From Salvator merianae (taxonomy: Eukaryota > Chordata > Lepidosauria > Squamata > Teiidae): 64,000 nt of DNA. Under the pieces are notes generated by a model. The model searched no databases. It had not been told where the DNA came from and worked only from the letters and a program-made list of their open reading frames with translations. The first letter of the stretch is position 1; each line of letters opens with the position of its first letter. Position numbers and translations under genes: made by a program. This document shows positions 23,681 to 36,372 of the stretch, one piece after another. The DNA lies in the NCBI GenBank assembly GCA_003586115.2, contig QVOM02000042.1:72461447-72525446 (forward strand), in the 5' to 3' direction.

Positions 23681-24589
23681 CAATGGAATTACAGCTATAT
23701 AAATGGCCAATGACCTAATTGCTTAAGGTCAGTTCTTCATCCAGTCTATCTCCATGGAAGTCAGCCTCATTGAAAAGGAAGAAAAATCAGAGGAAGAGGA
23801 AGAATCTGGTTTCATGGTCTTTGTAGCATGAAAATGGACTGATCTGAAAAAGTTTATGGCAGTTGCTAGAATGTATTTCCCCCTACTGCCCTTAAGTTTT
23901 CAAGCATCAGAAGTATCAGCTTTGCGGGCAGATTGCTGTGATAGTATGTTTCAAATGCTGCCTAGTCTTTAGACTCTCACTTTTAATACACAAGGTGGTT
24001 GAGGATGTAGGACCTTGGGTGGTTCTGATAAGAGAATAAAAACTGCCCTTAGTCACTTTGCACATTTAAGCTGAGAGTGCTAGGGGTGGGGGGGTTAAGG
24101 GCCTAAATATATGAGACCATTGGGAGGCATCAAATCTTGGATCTGTGCTCTGGCCCTGACACAGCTGCAGAAAAAAGCCCCAAAACTTGTGATGTAAGTT
24201 AAGCTGAGAGATGGCATGTGCCTAGATGCAGAGGTGGCCCATGAATAAGGTTTTCTGAGGAGGTGGGGGAGGGATCAGGTCTGCTTGAACTCTACCTTTG
24301 ATATCCCAGAGACTGCACAACGCTTCCTACGTGAAGGCGAATAGATCATTCACTGCAGCTGAGAAATGGCATTTGCCAGTAAAGCAAATTGGGAATTAAA
24401 CTGAGAAAAAATATTTGAGCTACTGGTTTGGTAAGGGTAACAGCAGAGTGATAGTGCTCAAAATTTATGCGTGTACTAAAACCACAGTTGTTTTATATCT
24501 GCATATAGCCACAATAAATATCTCAAAGTCACTAAACTTAACAGCTGACTGAGGAATTTTAAAATTCTAGGCTAATTTTGTAACCATTT

Positions 24590-24652
24590 ATTCTTGTTGT
24601 TGGGTACTACCGAGTTGTGTCCAGTCTACCACTGCGCTACAGCCACTTTCAT
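24590..24652 (-). mobile_element. Internally deleted SINE fragment
   Basis: AGTGGCTGTAGCGCAGTGGTA, a SINE head on the minus strand, is joined directly to the tail AACTCGGTAGTACCCAACAACAA. The whole body is missing. Confidence 0.45.
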
Positions 24653-25432
24653 TTTAACTACTACATATTATTAAATTGCATTCCCGCAGCCATTATTTCC
24701 TGGTTCTCTGGGTGCCTGGAGAGCGGCATGCCCCAGGCCCCAACAAAGGATGCCTGATTAAATTATTCTGAGCCTGCCTCGTCAGAGGTTGTCAATTCCT
24801 GAATGCTGTTTGGATGCTAATGGCAGCAGTGATCGACCAGAGGAGTGAAAATATGGGCAGAATTGCTCACGTGGACCAAATATGCAGCAGATTTCTGGTC
24901 CGTGAAAGCTGTTCCTGGTGTGTTGTGGGCTACTGCAGATGGCATTCTATCCCCAGTATCATTTTGCCCCTAGTGGCATTCTTGCAGCGCTCTTGCATCT
25001 GGACTGATGTATATTTTGGTCTATGCACTCATGCCCGCAAGGTGGCTGCTCTGTGCAATAGCTTGAATCCTGTCCCTGTATGGATGGTGCCATTGTTTCT
25101 CAGTGAGCAAAGATTAATACGTCATTGAATTTGTATTTTAGATAAGCAACTCTGATATTCACAAGTAATAATTCTATTTACAAGCAACTTTCTTCAACTT
25201 GTAATTTTTGTGAGCCAATAAATGATGTAATAATAATAACATTCTTTCAGTATGTATAATATACTTTATGCTGATAATTACAGTTATAACTATATAGTCC
25301 CCTTTCCTGCTGAAGCTTTCTGTGTTATTAATTCATATCTGCTGCAATAATTTAATTTTAAGCATGTTTGTAAACTACATGATAAACTCTGTAACTTTCC
25401 CATAGACTATAGTCATTATGCTCTTAACTATA

Positions 25433-25979
25433 GGCCTTTTCGCACTGAGCTCCATAGTCCGTTCCCAGTAGTTGGCTTCGAACCAGAGAGGTTGGAGAAC
25501 GCTGGCTGCCCTTCACACTCCCAGCCAGAGGAATGGACCCGAAGCCGACCAGCAGAGGGAACAGTGCGAATGGCATCCGCTAGTTCGGTACCGCACTACG
25601 TACCATCAAGCTCCGCTTCGTAACCAGAGGGCTCCTTACGGAGCCGGCTTCGTAACGGCAGCTAGGCTGCCATGCCCAAAGGGCTATCCTGGGCACGAAG
25701 CAGCGGACCGGGGTACAAAGCTTCGGACCACACATGCGCAGCCGCGCCCGGCCGCCATTTCAAACGCCGACAGGAGTGCGAAAGCACCGTGCCCGATCTT
25801 CGCTTCATTGCGCAGGTCGGGATGAAGACAAGCTTTTACTTGTCTAGCCTTACCCAGGATCAGGTACAAATCGGGTACGATGTGGTTTGGATCGGGTGAG
25901 GCGCGCGCCCGCGGCAGTGCGAAAGCTCCGTTCCAGTGAACGGACAAGAACGTTCCACCGGCATAGTGCGAAAAGCCCC
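25433..25979. mobile_element. GC-rich DNA transposon with TTTTCGCACT ends
   Basis: Left end GGCCTTTTCGCACTGAG and right end AGTGCGAAAAGCCCC are terminal inverted repeats. The 547-bp body is far richer in CpG than its surroundings, suggesting recent arrival. GTGCGAA recurs internally at about 25564, 25774 and 25917. Open frames up to 117 codons occur on both strands but show no transposase motif. The TIR resembles the GGGCCTTTCTGCAC group with CpG intact; no target duplication is evident. Confidence 0.6.
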
Positions 25980-26532
25980 AAAGTATTGTTGTCACTAAAA
26001 CACAGCTAGTGCCTTCCACTTTTTTCCTCATTTAATATTATGTATGTATCAATTCCATTACGTCTGGATGAATGTCTTTGTAGGACATCTGGGGCATTCT
26101 GGCTTTTGTAAGACTTTTTGCAGATTATCGGTGACCTGTAGGGACTTAAAGGGGACTGCACAGTTGGTACAGCAGATGTAGTTGTTCTCTGATCAGCTGA
26201 AGTCCATTGTGTAGATGAGAGCTTGCACACTTGCTGATGTAATGTCTTAGAGCTTGTGTCTTCTCAGCATTTAGGCTGCTCCTCACGGATTTAGTTTGAT
26301 CATAGAGGCGAGGCAGGGCTAAGCTTAGTTGTTGCTTGGACAAGAGACTTTCCTGGAATACCAGATGCTTGGATTCAAACTCTTGTTATACCTGATTTTC
26401 AAACATGCTTCTATAATGATCATTATCTGACCCTCTCCCACCTAGCTGAGAAATATTCCACCTGTTACAGAAGGTAAGCTCTGTGTTGCCTCTTGGACCT
26501 AAAGGTAGCTTTTGATTCCATCTTGAGACATA

Positions 26533-27031
26533 GATCCTTTCTAAACTCACCTTTAATCCAGAATTAAGGGATATGAAATCCTCTTCTGGGCCTCATCAAC
26601 CCACACATGAGGCCACTTTCCATGCTGGTCTGCTCTGTTTGCATTAGATGGAGCAGGATCCAGATCAGGGAGGCCTTGATCAGGATCATTGGTACACTTA
26701 TTTAAACAGGTCTGCCGGTGGAGCAGCGGCCCTTGGTCCAGAACACAGAAGCATGCAAAAGGATGCCTCTAAAGGCCATTTAGAACAGGAAGCCTCTAAA
26801 GGTCATTTAGAGCAGGAAGTCTAGAGCAGGTGAAGGTTTTGCTTTTTTATTCTGCTTGAGAATGCCCAGAAGCAGATGGTGGGCCACTGTGTAAAACAGG
26901 ATGCTAGACTAGATGGGCTGTGGCCTGATCCAGCAGGGCTCCTCTTATGTTCTTTCCATAGTCCAAACCAGCAGGCCTGGCTGGTCCAGACCCACTGGAT
27001 TGGGCCATGGAGAGGTCCGTGTAGAAAAGTC
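26533..27031. mobile_element. Harbinger-like transposon interrupted by CR1
   Basis: Ends GATCCTTTCTAAACTCACC and GTGTAGAAAAGTC are decayed inverted repeats, flanked by the 3-bp duplication ATA (26530-26532 and 27032-27034). Internal blocks CTTCTGGGCCTCATCA, GGTCCAGAACACAGAAGCATG and CTGGTCCAGACCCACTGG match the copy at 4094-4497. Between the second and third block lies a CR1 3' end, so CR1 inserted into this element. Confidence 0.6.
26757..26957 (+). mobile_element. CR1 LINE 3' end, nested
   Basis: Contains the sauropsid CR1 3' text: TTCTGCTTGAGAATGCCCAG, GGGCCACTGTGTAAAACAGG, CTAGACTAGATGGGCTGTGG and CCAGCAGGGCTCCTCTTATG, ending ATGTTCTTT. A block of about 27 bp (GCCTCTAAAGGCCATTTAGA and its copy) is tandemly duplicated near the 5' edge. 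It is 5'-truncated, as usual for CR1. Confidence 0.8.
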
Positions 27032-27119
27032 ATAAACTTTGGTAGAAAATGCAGGATATTGTCTTAGACTAATGCCTGATTCTTCTCATTATACTTCCTA
27101 CCCATACTCAATTCTGCAG

Positions 27120-28480
27120 ATCAGGTTGGGTTAAAATGATCATCCAATGGAGGTATCCCAATGGAGAAAGTGTTAAACAAGCCTGACTCCTTTTTTCTAC
27201 TCTTTTTAACATCTGTCACAATGATTTGACTGACATACTAGTAGAACTGCACAGACATATCTCCCTCCTTGGAAAAAATTAAAATCGGTTTGTTATTGTA
27301 TGCTGAGGACACAGTCTTGATTTCCAAGACATCTGACAGTTTAATCCTGTTTATTAAACACGGTTGCCTCTCACTGCTCTCAAAACTCCCTACACTTAAA
27401 TTAAACCAATCCAAAGTCATGGTTATTGAGAAAAGACTTAAGGAACACAACTGGTGTATTCAGAACTGTCAACTAGAGTACCTCCACTGTTTTCCTAACC
27501 ACTGTTCAAACACTCACTGTCCTGGGATGATCATTATACAAATGCAATACAAATAGAGAAGTGTAGAATTTGTTTCTTTTACCATCTTTGCGGTGAATTA
27601 CATGATAGTGTCATAGGATTGTGGAGAATCTATATATTCTAAACAAACTTCCCATTAAATTTCTTAGAACTCCTTCAGGTGTTCCTTCCTGCATATCAGA
27701 TTCTGTTGTCCTCATCGAAGCTGGACAAACCCGGCATCAACAAAAGCATGGCATTCTGCCATCAAATTTTGCTTTAAAAGTTTGTGTTTAAAATAGCATA
27801 GCTCCAGGATTGCAGTTAGAGATAACAAATGATCCTTATATCAGCTCCTATTAGAGATTATTGGCCTCAGATTTGTCCCATGTTGATCTTTTGTTTCATT
27901 TGGGATACAATTCTGCCTCTCAACATGTTGAATAAAGACTTTGGGATACATTTAGACAAGAACTACTAGCCAATGCCAAAGTCACTTGTCCTTTTTCATT
28001 TGATAGAGCTTGCCTGACTATGTAAGATGACACCTTTTAAAAACTTTTTAATATCTAAGGATTACAGGTTAACTTTTACTTGGGCTAGATTAAGGGAAGA
28101 TTTGACGGAATTCTAGTTGATAAAACAACTTGTCCATGCATCAACTGTGAACCAGGGCATGTACCTTATGTACTTTTGCAATGTAAAAAATACTTTTGTA
28201 ATGTATTATGACGACATTCACAAAGATTTATTGCTTCCCATTTTAGTTGAAGCCCATGACTTGTCCAAAATGCATTAACTCAGAACTTTACTTGCTGTTA
28301 TCGTGTTCTCCAAAGCTAAATATCTTTTTTTAACAAACGAGAACATTATTGGTTTTAGTAGTTATGGTGAATTTACTGCTATTGTTTTATGTTAAACTTT
28401 ACTTTGTTGATATTGTGCTTTTTATCTTGTCTCTTTCTTGTTGAGGTTCTTGATTGCAATAAAATAAAATAAAATACATG
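27120..28480 (+). mobile_element. Non-LTR retrotransposon relic with reverse transcriptase
   Basis: A broken frame at 27269-27460 encodes LLYAEDTVLISKTSDSLI followed by LKLNQSKVMVIEKRLKEHNW. This is the reverse transcriptase catalytic region (YADD changed to YAED) plus the adjoining LKIN-S-K-V motif. A later frame near 28120-28180 has a CPCINCEPGH-like cysteine/histidine remnant of the C-terminal domain, and the 3' end is an (AATAA)n-like repeat at 28460-28475. Clade is uncertain, possibly R4/Dong or Vingi-like. Stops and shifts show it is dead. Confidence 0.6.
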
Positions 28481-28952
28481 CAGGTACCTTGTAGGCTAGA
28501 TTGAGAAGTTGAAAATATTTCGGAAGAAGGCAATACAAAACCAGTTCTTCATGTTTGACAGGAAAACTGCATTAATTTGTATACAGTCATCAGGAATCTA
28601 GATTAACTTGGTGGTATCTATACTCTTTACCTTCTACTGCATATGTTTTAAGACTGGCTATTTGGTTAATGATTTGGCTGCTTTTATTTCTTCGTATAGA
28701 ATATCCTCAACAATATCTAACTATAGTAATCCCTCATTATCCAACTAACCATGTTAAGAGATATACACAGTCCTACAAGGAGATTTTTATTTTTAAGAGG
28801 TCACAGCCTAAGCAATGCCAATGGGAATCCGTGAGAACTTGCAATACAATTTTTCACTTTATAAGCAATTTTAAAAGAACAAATTAATGTCGCACTTATA
28901 TGTTTCAACAGGTGTCCCTGTAATAGTTCTGGTGGAAGGTCCTAGCAATTTA

Positions 28953-29449
28953 GGACCTTTCTGCACATCCTCACCATGATCCAAACTAGTGGGTCTGGAC
29001 CAGCAAGACTTTCTGTTTGGATCACAGCAAGGCATGGTGGGGAACAGTGCTGTCTGCATGATATGCTGGTCCAGAGCAGTCCCCACACTGCTCCAAAAGG
29101 TTGCACAAGCTTCACGCCTGACCTCTGAGGGCTCCAAAGCCTAGAATGAAAGTTCCTAGCCTTTGAGCCCCTGAGAACCCGTTTTAGTAATGTGCTTTGG
29201 TGCACCATTGAAATGGGTCCTCTGGTAGTCTGGAACATGGAAGTGTGCCTTCTACATGCCTCTGTGTTCTGGATGTCGAGGACTACCGGTAATCCAGATC
29301 AGAGCCCATGTGATCTGGATGACACTCTGTCCTACATGGATGGAGTGTACCAGCAGTTGACAGGGCCCCTTGTATATGACACTAATGTGCGGAAGGAAGG
29401 CATTTAGTGCACTTGCTGGTAAGCAATACTGACAAGTGCAGAAAGGCCC
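28953..29449. mobile_element. Harbinger-like non-autonomous transposon, 497 bp
   Basis: Ends GGACCTTTCTGCAC and GTGCAGAAAGGCCC are terminal inverted repeats, and TTA flanks both sides (28950-28952, 29450-29452). TTA is the preferred kind of PIF/Harbinger target. It contains the family core GGTGCACCATTGAAATGGGTCC. It is one of the clearest copies for building a consensus. Confidence 0.75.
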
Positions 29450-31935
29450 TTAGTCAGTTGTTCCTCATTAGAGATCTTTTAAAAGGGAGTCTTCTTCTGG
29501 GTTTGTAAATAATGTAGTGCTAAACTAGCTTGGGATTTGATGGAATACGTGTGGTTGTTACTGCAGATGGTAAATTGATTGCATGTTCTTTATAAAGGTC
29601 TTGACACTGATTTATTAAGTGAATTGTATAATTTGATTTGAAGAGTCTAATGCCTGAGGATTCATTGGAGCTCAATAGACTACTCAACCTGGCACTGTGG
29701 TTACACCTGACAAGAAAAAAAAATTGTTGCATCAACTGAGTTCCTCTATCTTCACCTTATTATTGTCATTCATATAGTTTCAATATTTGGGCTCTTTCCA
29801 CCTTGAGTTCTTTATACTTTGAATATTATGAGAAACAGAATCTGGCGAATCAGGCAATGCAAACAAAGGTACCAATTACTATGAGCCCAAAGATCATCAG
29901 AAGTTGGCAAGGGGGTAGGATGGTCAAATGCTGGTGCACCAGATATGCCCGATCCCTCCAAAAGAAGCAACTTACCAGTAATCATTAGAGAAGCAATCTG
30001 AAGATGCTTCTTTTAGCTGGGCTGGCATGGGAAGACATTTGGATGCCTCTCTGCTGGAACTTCTGCTGGAATATTGGACCAAGGACAGAATCCATGGCTC
30101 AACATCTGGCAAGCTATGCTTCTGTTGATGTCTTATCCCTCCCATAGCTACTTGAAAGTAATAAGGTTCCATCCAGCCCTGAGGAGGAGATTGTATAGAT
30201 GAAGCCGGAGGCACCATTCCTGGGTGACCAAGGTGTAGGGCCAGCAAATGTTTCCAGGTCTTGAACCACCACAGTTTCTGACTGATGCACCCTTACCTTA
30301 AACCACTTTCCAGAGCTCTGGGGGTACATTGTTGGGAGGGGTCATCTTACCTCCCTGGCTCCCCTGATGTGAATGCATGCGGGTGGTGGCAACTTGAGGA
30401 CTGAAATTGCAGCCCAAAATGTGCGCAGGGACGCAGAACTGCAGCACACTTCTGGTCTCAGTTCCGGTTTCCCTGCATGACGCCAGAGTGGTATTTACTT
30501 CTATGAATGAATGCCAAATTGTGCAAATTTGTGCTTATAAGAGCCTAGCTCAGGTATGGCCCATCCCTACATCTAAATTGCAACCAGGGAATAATAACAG
30601 GAAAGTTTATATGGGGATACAAATCATGCAAAATCTTTGCTAGACAATTAAAAGAATAATAAAGGAAGTTGTACTGTATTATGAATATTATGAAATATGA
30701 TACAGTTTTTAAATCTGAATTTCACTTCCTTTTTATTTGGAAAGCCTTGAAAATAAGTTGTCATATTAGTGGAACTCAACACTTCTGCCTCCTCCTCCTC
30801 CATCTTTTTTCTATTTGGATATTCCTGAAGTAGAAATGCAAAGATGGGTTGTAAGCACTTTTTGGAAGTAATTTAAGAGTTAATTTTGGTCTTGATCTTG
30901 GATGGCATTTACATTTTTATTCCTTTTTCTGTTTTGTCAGATGTATGATTCACAAAATGAAGAGACTGCCTCGTTTGCATTTTTCAGCAGGGGTCACCAG
31001 ATCAAACCATGTGATACTGTGTCAAGGATTGTGACAGAAAAGCAAGACAGACAGTGTAATAAAACATTGTTGACACCCTCGTGCAGAGTAGCCTAGTTCT
31101 GTAAGCAAACAAGGAACACAAAGGGATGATTCCAAGAGGCTGATTAGCTCTATCAACTTCAATGATAAGTTTTAATTCCCTGCTGGTTACTTATAATGAA
31201 TTCTTGACTTGTGTTTTCAATATATACTTCAAGGAGCTGCAAGGGTGGGCACCACTAGCAGACTCTGATTCACTTCTTTATTGATGTGAATGATGATACA
31301 GTATTGAATCAGACATTTTATTCCCTCTGGTTCTGCTCTGAAATATCTCTTAGGCTCATCCAGTAAAAGAATACTTTCTGCACATTATGTTACTCCATTT
31401 GGAAACTGTTAGCATTCTTAAGCAACAGAGTTCTTTCCCAAACTTTTTGAGTTTGAGCAAATTTAGAGGGATCTTTTGAAATTATCCAATGTCCTGAGGG
31501 CAGGATTTAGAGTTGTCTTCAACAAAAATCTGCTTTCGGGGCCCTGGCAGTGCTTAATGGATGTTTTGCAGCCTTTTGTGGCCCTGGGCCACACCACATA
31601 GCCAAGACTCTTGCCTCTTCAGGTGGCTGTGGGCTGGTACAGCCAGCCAGACAACCCACTGTGGTTGTTTCAACCTGACAGGGCACCACATTCTCTGGAG
31701 CAGGACATTTGGTTTGGTGCCCCCAAGGCTGCAAATAGGCACAGTCAGGCTAGTGCCAACCCACTGTTTGGTAGGATCAAATCTCAGTTAAAAGGCCTGG
31801 AGTTGCTAGGTGCTTCTCCTATTAAGCCCAGACTTGGTGCCTAAGGGTAAATTGGGAGCAGGTGGACACTGCAAAAATTGTGTGGGGACCTCACCTGCTC
31901 AATCTACCATGTAGATGCAGCCATTATTTCCGTGT

Positions 31936-32292
31936 TAGGGATGTGCATAAATGAAATTTGCATATTCATTTTGCCAGTGAAGTGAAAACCCATTTGTTCA
32001 TTTCATTGTCGAACCATTTAATAAAAAAAATGGGTTTTTGCATTTGCTTTTGCACTTTTTTGCAAAGAAAAATACCATGATTTCCATTGAAAAAAAGCCC
32101 TTTTCATGAGCAAAAGCTCAGTGAAACACAAACGTTCAGTAGAACGGTTCATTTTTGCAAGCAGGAGACTGGTTTGATTCAACTGAAGTTTTGGAAATGT
32201 GAAAAAATGCATTTGTGTTTTGATGCAAATATTCACGAATGCAAAATATTCAGCCAAATTTGCAAATGCAAATCAAATTTTGCACATCTCTG
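31936..32292. mobile_element. Palindromic hAT-like MITE with AGRGATGTGCA ends
   Basis: AGGGATGTGCATAAATG on the left pairs with TTTTGCACATCTCTG on the right, and much of the 357-bp interior is also inverted (AAATTTGCATATTCATT and AAATATTCACGAATGCAAA). The ends match those of the element at 62560-62944, which has an 8-bp duplication. Here the flanking 8-mers are only partly similar. Confidence 0.6.
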
Positions 32293-33363
32293 CTCTTTGT
32301 CTGTACTCTTTAATTACTCCTAGATTCCAAGAAAAGCCTGAGCTTGCTATATGAAACTTTGAGTAGTCTCAGCCCTCCTTTCTTGCTCTTTGATCCTGTT
32401 GAACAGAAGTTCACACATGCCTAGTTATACCTACCTGATGAATACCTGAAGGAAATACTCTGGCAGTCTGCCTATAAAAAAGAGTGTTTTCATTTCTTTA
32501 TCAGGTTTAGACTGCTATCTACGCATGTCTATCTGTCAATAAGGCCCCTGAATTAAATGGAGCATACTGTTCAGTAAGTAGGCATTAGATCCTTTTGTAA
32601 ACTAGTAGATTAACTAGCTAAAATTAATTCAAAATTACTTTTAGTTGCTTATCTGAAGAGGCACTTGGAATCCTGTGGCAAATCTAACTTTTGTATGTTG
32701 GAGTCTTTGCGTATCATTAACGGAATCCTAACCAAGGATTTAGGAACCACTAAAGAATGTGGTAATTTGAGAATATCACACTGATTCCTAAATCTTTGAT
32801 AAGGATTTGTATGAAAGATGGGCCAAAACTCTGTTGGTAGAGTAGCAATCATATTAGAAGTGATAGTAATTCATGTATTTCTTGACTTTCTTGTTGTGTA
32901 AAATCAATGTGATACACAAAACTAAATACTGTATATAATAACACATATCAACAAATTTTAAAGGGGCGAAGGAAACAATGAATGTTACTATAATTTTTGT
33001 TTTTTAAACCAAACATTAAATATACCACAGTTTAGTGTATTCAAAATACAGTCATATTGAAGATTACCTTTCCCAATGACTCAAAAAGCAAAGGCTCATG
33101 AATGAATAATTCCCTGTGATTGACACACCTAGCTTTGAAGTTTGGTATAAAGAACATATTTGAGCCTGTCTTGTGCTATTTGTGGTTACATACAAAGGTT
33201 GTTAAATAGAAGATAGACATTTTTTAAAAATATTGTGTGTTCATATCATAAAATGTTGAGTTTATAGTCAATCTGCAGGCATAGGTACTAAAACTGATAA
33301 AAATATCTTTGAAATAGGGCTTTCTGTGTAGTCTTTTGAGAAAATTTTGAATTCCCATTTGAC

Positions 33364-33542
33364 CAGCGGCAGCTGGCAGCTTTAAGCCCAGGCATTTGCA
33401 CCCCACACGAAGCGCGCCATGGCTGTTTGTGAGGTCTCCGGGCCTCTGTACTGCCTCACGGAGTACAGAGGCCCCACGAGCAACCATAGCGCGCTTTGCG
33501 CGTGATGCGAACACCCAGGCTTAAAGCCACCGGCCGCCACTG
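33364..33542. mobile_element. hAT-like MITE, CpG-rich, 179 bp
   Basis: The whole element folds back on itself: CAGCGGCAGCTGGCAGCTTT at the left end against the complement CAGTGGCGGCCGGTGGCTTT at the right end, meeting at CTCTGTACT/AGTACAGAG. It is flanked by CATTTGAC (33356-33363) and CATCTGAC (33543-33550), an 8-bp duplication with one mismatch. CAG-type ends with 8-bp duplications are typical of hAT. Confidence 0.8.
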
Positions 33543-34565
33543 CATCTGACATCCATTGATCAAAACAGTGGTTCTCCTAGGCCTTTTGCTAGGAGTCTTA
33601 TGACGTTTGTTTATACTTGTGCTCTCTTGCCATAGTCCTTTTTCCACAGTCATGCTGTGCCAACTGTATGATCTGTCCATGCAGCCACGACTCTCTAAGG
33701 CAACTATCAGTAGTGACACATAGTGTGCTTTTTCAATGGTAATAAGGATGGGGCAAAGTTCTGGCTGGAAGCTTCCCTTTGATTCCCTGTGTAGGTTAGA
33801 TTAAACTGAGACTTCCAATTGGAGCCTTGCTCCATCCCCACCAACCTCAGTATCCAACACTAATAATACAAGTGGTAGCCACCATATAATCTGTTTCTAT
33901 GGTTGCTTTCCTTTCTGCATTCAGCAGGATTCATCATGAGTTCAGATGCAGATATAGAAATGAAACATGCAATCATAGGAACCCACATGTTTGTGTTCTT
34001 AGCATGCAGTGTTTCTGAAAGATTCTGTTAAGTCTGGTGGGAACCATCCATTCTCAGATGGAAGATGTTTAACATAGCTTTGAGAGCTTAACACCAGGTG
34101 GCACACTGTTCACCACCATGCAGAGATGTGAAGATAGTCCCAAAGTACAAGTTACAGTAACAAGTATCTGAACTAGTGTAAATAGCATTGCCATATGAAA
34201 AAGGCATGCATAGCTTTACTTTTGCTGGGTGGAAGAATGAATGGGAACAGATGTATTTTGTTACTTGGGCAATACCTGTTGAAATTTCCTTGTCTTTTCA
34301 TCTGTTAAAGATGGCAGAGACTGGGCATCTTTGGAGTATGGTAGCGCTAAATATAGATGTGCCTGATTTTTCTTCTGCCATCCTGTGCTCCTTATGTCCA
34401 TTCAAATCACTAGAACTTACTTGTCACTTGATATGATTATATAGTATGTTGCATTAATGTCCAGCAGTCAAGAGTGCACCCAGAAGCCCTGTGTGCTGGT
34501 TTGACAGTCTTTTATTAGCCCAGAAGTATGCTGGATCAAGAGTAGTTGCTGCATATTTCAGACTA

Positions 34566-34592
34566 CAAATAAAATAAAATAAAATAAAATAA
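34566..34592. repeat. (AAAAT)n microsatellite
   Basis: About five AAATA units in intron 1; likely grown from a retroposon A-tail, though no retroposon is recognisable beside it. Confidence 0.8.
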
Positions 34593-35233
34593 TTGGTGTG
34601 TAGCAATTCTGGTGTACCTTTGTATCAGTTGCTACTAGCATTTTGTCAGATGATAAAGATGTTGCTTTATTTAAAATGTAAAGAAACCCCAAACTCATAT
34701 TGGTAAACAAACTCGGAAGCATATAAATCCATCCCTTATATGATACAATTTTGTACAACATACTGTTGCACAGTTGCTAAAATGCGACTTCACTTGTTTA
34801 ATGCGATCCCAGAAATTTGCAATGATGCACTTTGAGCTCAGTTGCCACCACCAACTTACAACCTCCAACTTTTCCCTAAGCTGTAATTATTTGCAGAACA
34901 CAATTTTACACAATTCAGTGGTCTGCAAACCACAGTGGGTCATCTGTACTGAACATGTAAAGCTAATGGGTCAGCTTTTGCTCTAAATGCAGGATCTTCA
35001 CTTACTTTTACCAAAACACTGAATAGTCAACACAGTGCTTAAGTATACTTAATACCTCACGTTGGAGAGTTTCTCTCAGCAGAATTTTATCACAGCTGCG
35101 CAAATGTACTTATCACTGCAGAACAGCTAGACTTTGCTGATGCATCATTTCAGTCACTTACCAGCAATACTCTGTATCAAGTATATACAGTACTTTGTCC
35201 AACAGCAGGAAATTTAGATTTGATACTTATATA

Positions 35234-35751
35234 GGGCCTTTCTGCATTTACCTTAGATCCGGAATACCGTACTGCAAAGTTCTCTTCGGGGCTTCTTCTG
35301 TCTCTGTGTTAGTGCAGACTAGAGAGTCCCAACCCACCACTGTTTTGCTCTGTCTGCACCAGACAGAGTGAAATCCACTGGGGGCTCCTGAACTGAATTG
35401 CTGGTGGACCTGATTAATCAGGTTCACTGGCAGACCAACAAGGCAATCCAGAACACAGAGGTATGTAGAAAGAACACTTTCATTTTCTGAACTACTTAGG
35501 GGTCGATTTCAGTTGCACACCAAAGTGCGCCCCTGAAATGGGTTCCCTGGGAGCTCCAAGGCTAGAAACTTTTGTTCCTAACTGTCAGAGCCCTTGGAGG
35601 CTGGCCCTGAAGTTCATGTGAACTTTAAGGCCTCTGTGGGGCTGGGGTGAAACAGTCTTGCTCTGCAGGCAGCACTGTTCCAGACCAAGCCTGGCCATGA
35701 TCTGGATGAGGAGGCCTTGTGTGAGCCAGACCCAACGGTGCCGAAAAGCCC
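35234..35751. mobile_element. Harbinger-like non-autonomous transposon, 518 bp
   Basis: Ends GGGCCTTTCTGCATTTACC and GGTGCCGAAAAGCCC form the inverted repeat. ATA flanks both sides (35231-35233, 35752-35754). Internally GCACACCAAAGTGCG, GAAATGGGTTCCCTGG and CTCCAAGGCTAG match the 4094 and 28953 copies. Confidence 0.75.
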
Positions 35752-36372
35752 ATAGTCTAACACAGCTCTGACATTAGGAAAACATACCGGGCAATTCCTC
35801 TTACCCCTGAAATCCTAAAAGGAAATGTTGCTCATTGTTACAGCATAGAGAAAGGCCTGTTGAGTGATAGCTTAGCAATGTACAGCTACAACAGCATCCA
35901 GTCTGATCTGACAGTTGTACCAAATAATATCAAACTGATTTTAGAATTAAAAATAGTAAAACATTTGATTCAGATATTAGGCATCTGGTGATGATATTGG
36001 ATCAAGTAAAACAGCTTTAACCAAGTACTTCAAGAACAAACACTCCTGGGAGTTTTTGCTCTTGCGTTAATCTTTGTAAACATCATAGGCAGGCTTTACA
36101 ATGTTGCATCAGGATGGATATGCTTGGAAAAGCATAGCAGGAAGTAGCATTGTGGTCATTTCGGGTACATTCCTGTTCCCAAAAGTAATCATCACAGAAA
36201 AGTACAAGAAGCAATTTCTACTATTTCCTAGATCTTCTTGCAGTCTATCTATCTCGCAGTCTGCTATAATCAAGGCACGTTGCTGCTGGTAGCTGAAACT
36301 GGTTCTATGGAAGGTGACTAATACTTTGCCTTTGATTATGCCAAACTGCACTTTGATCTCTAGCAGATCAAA

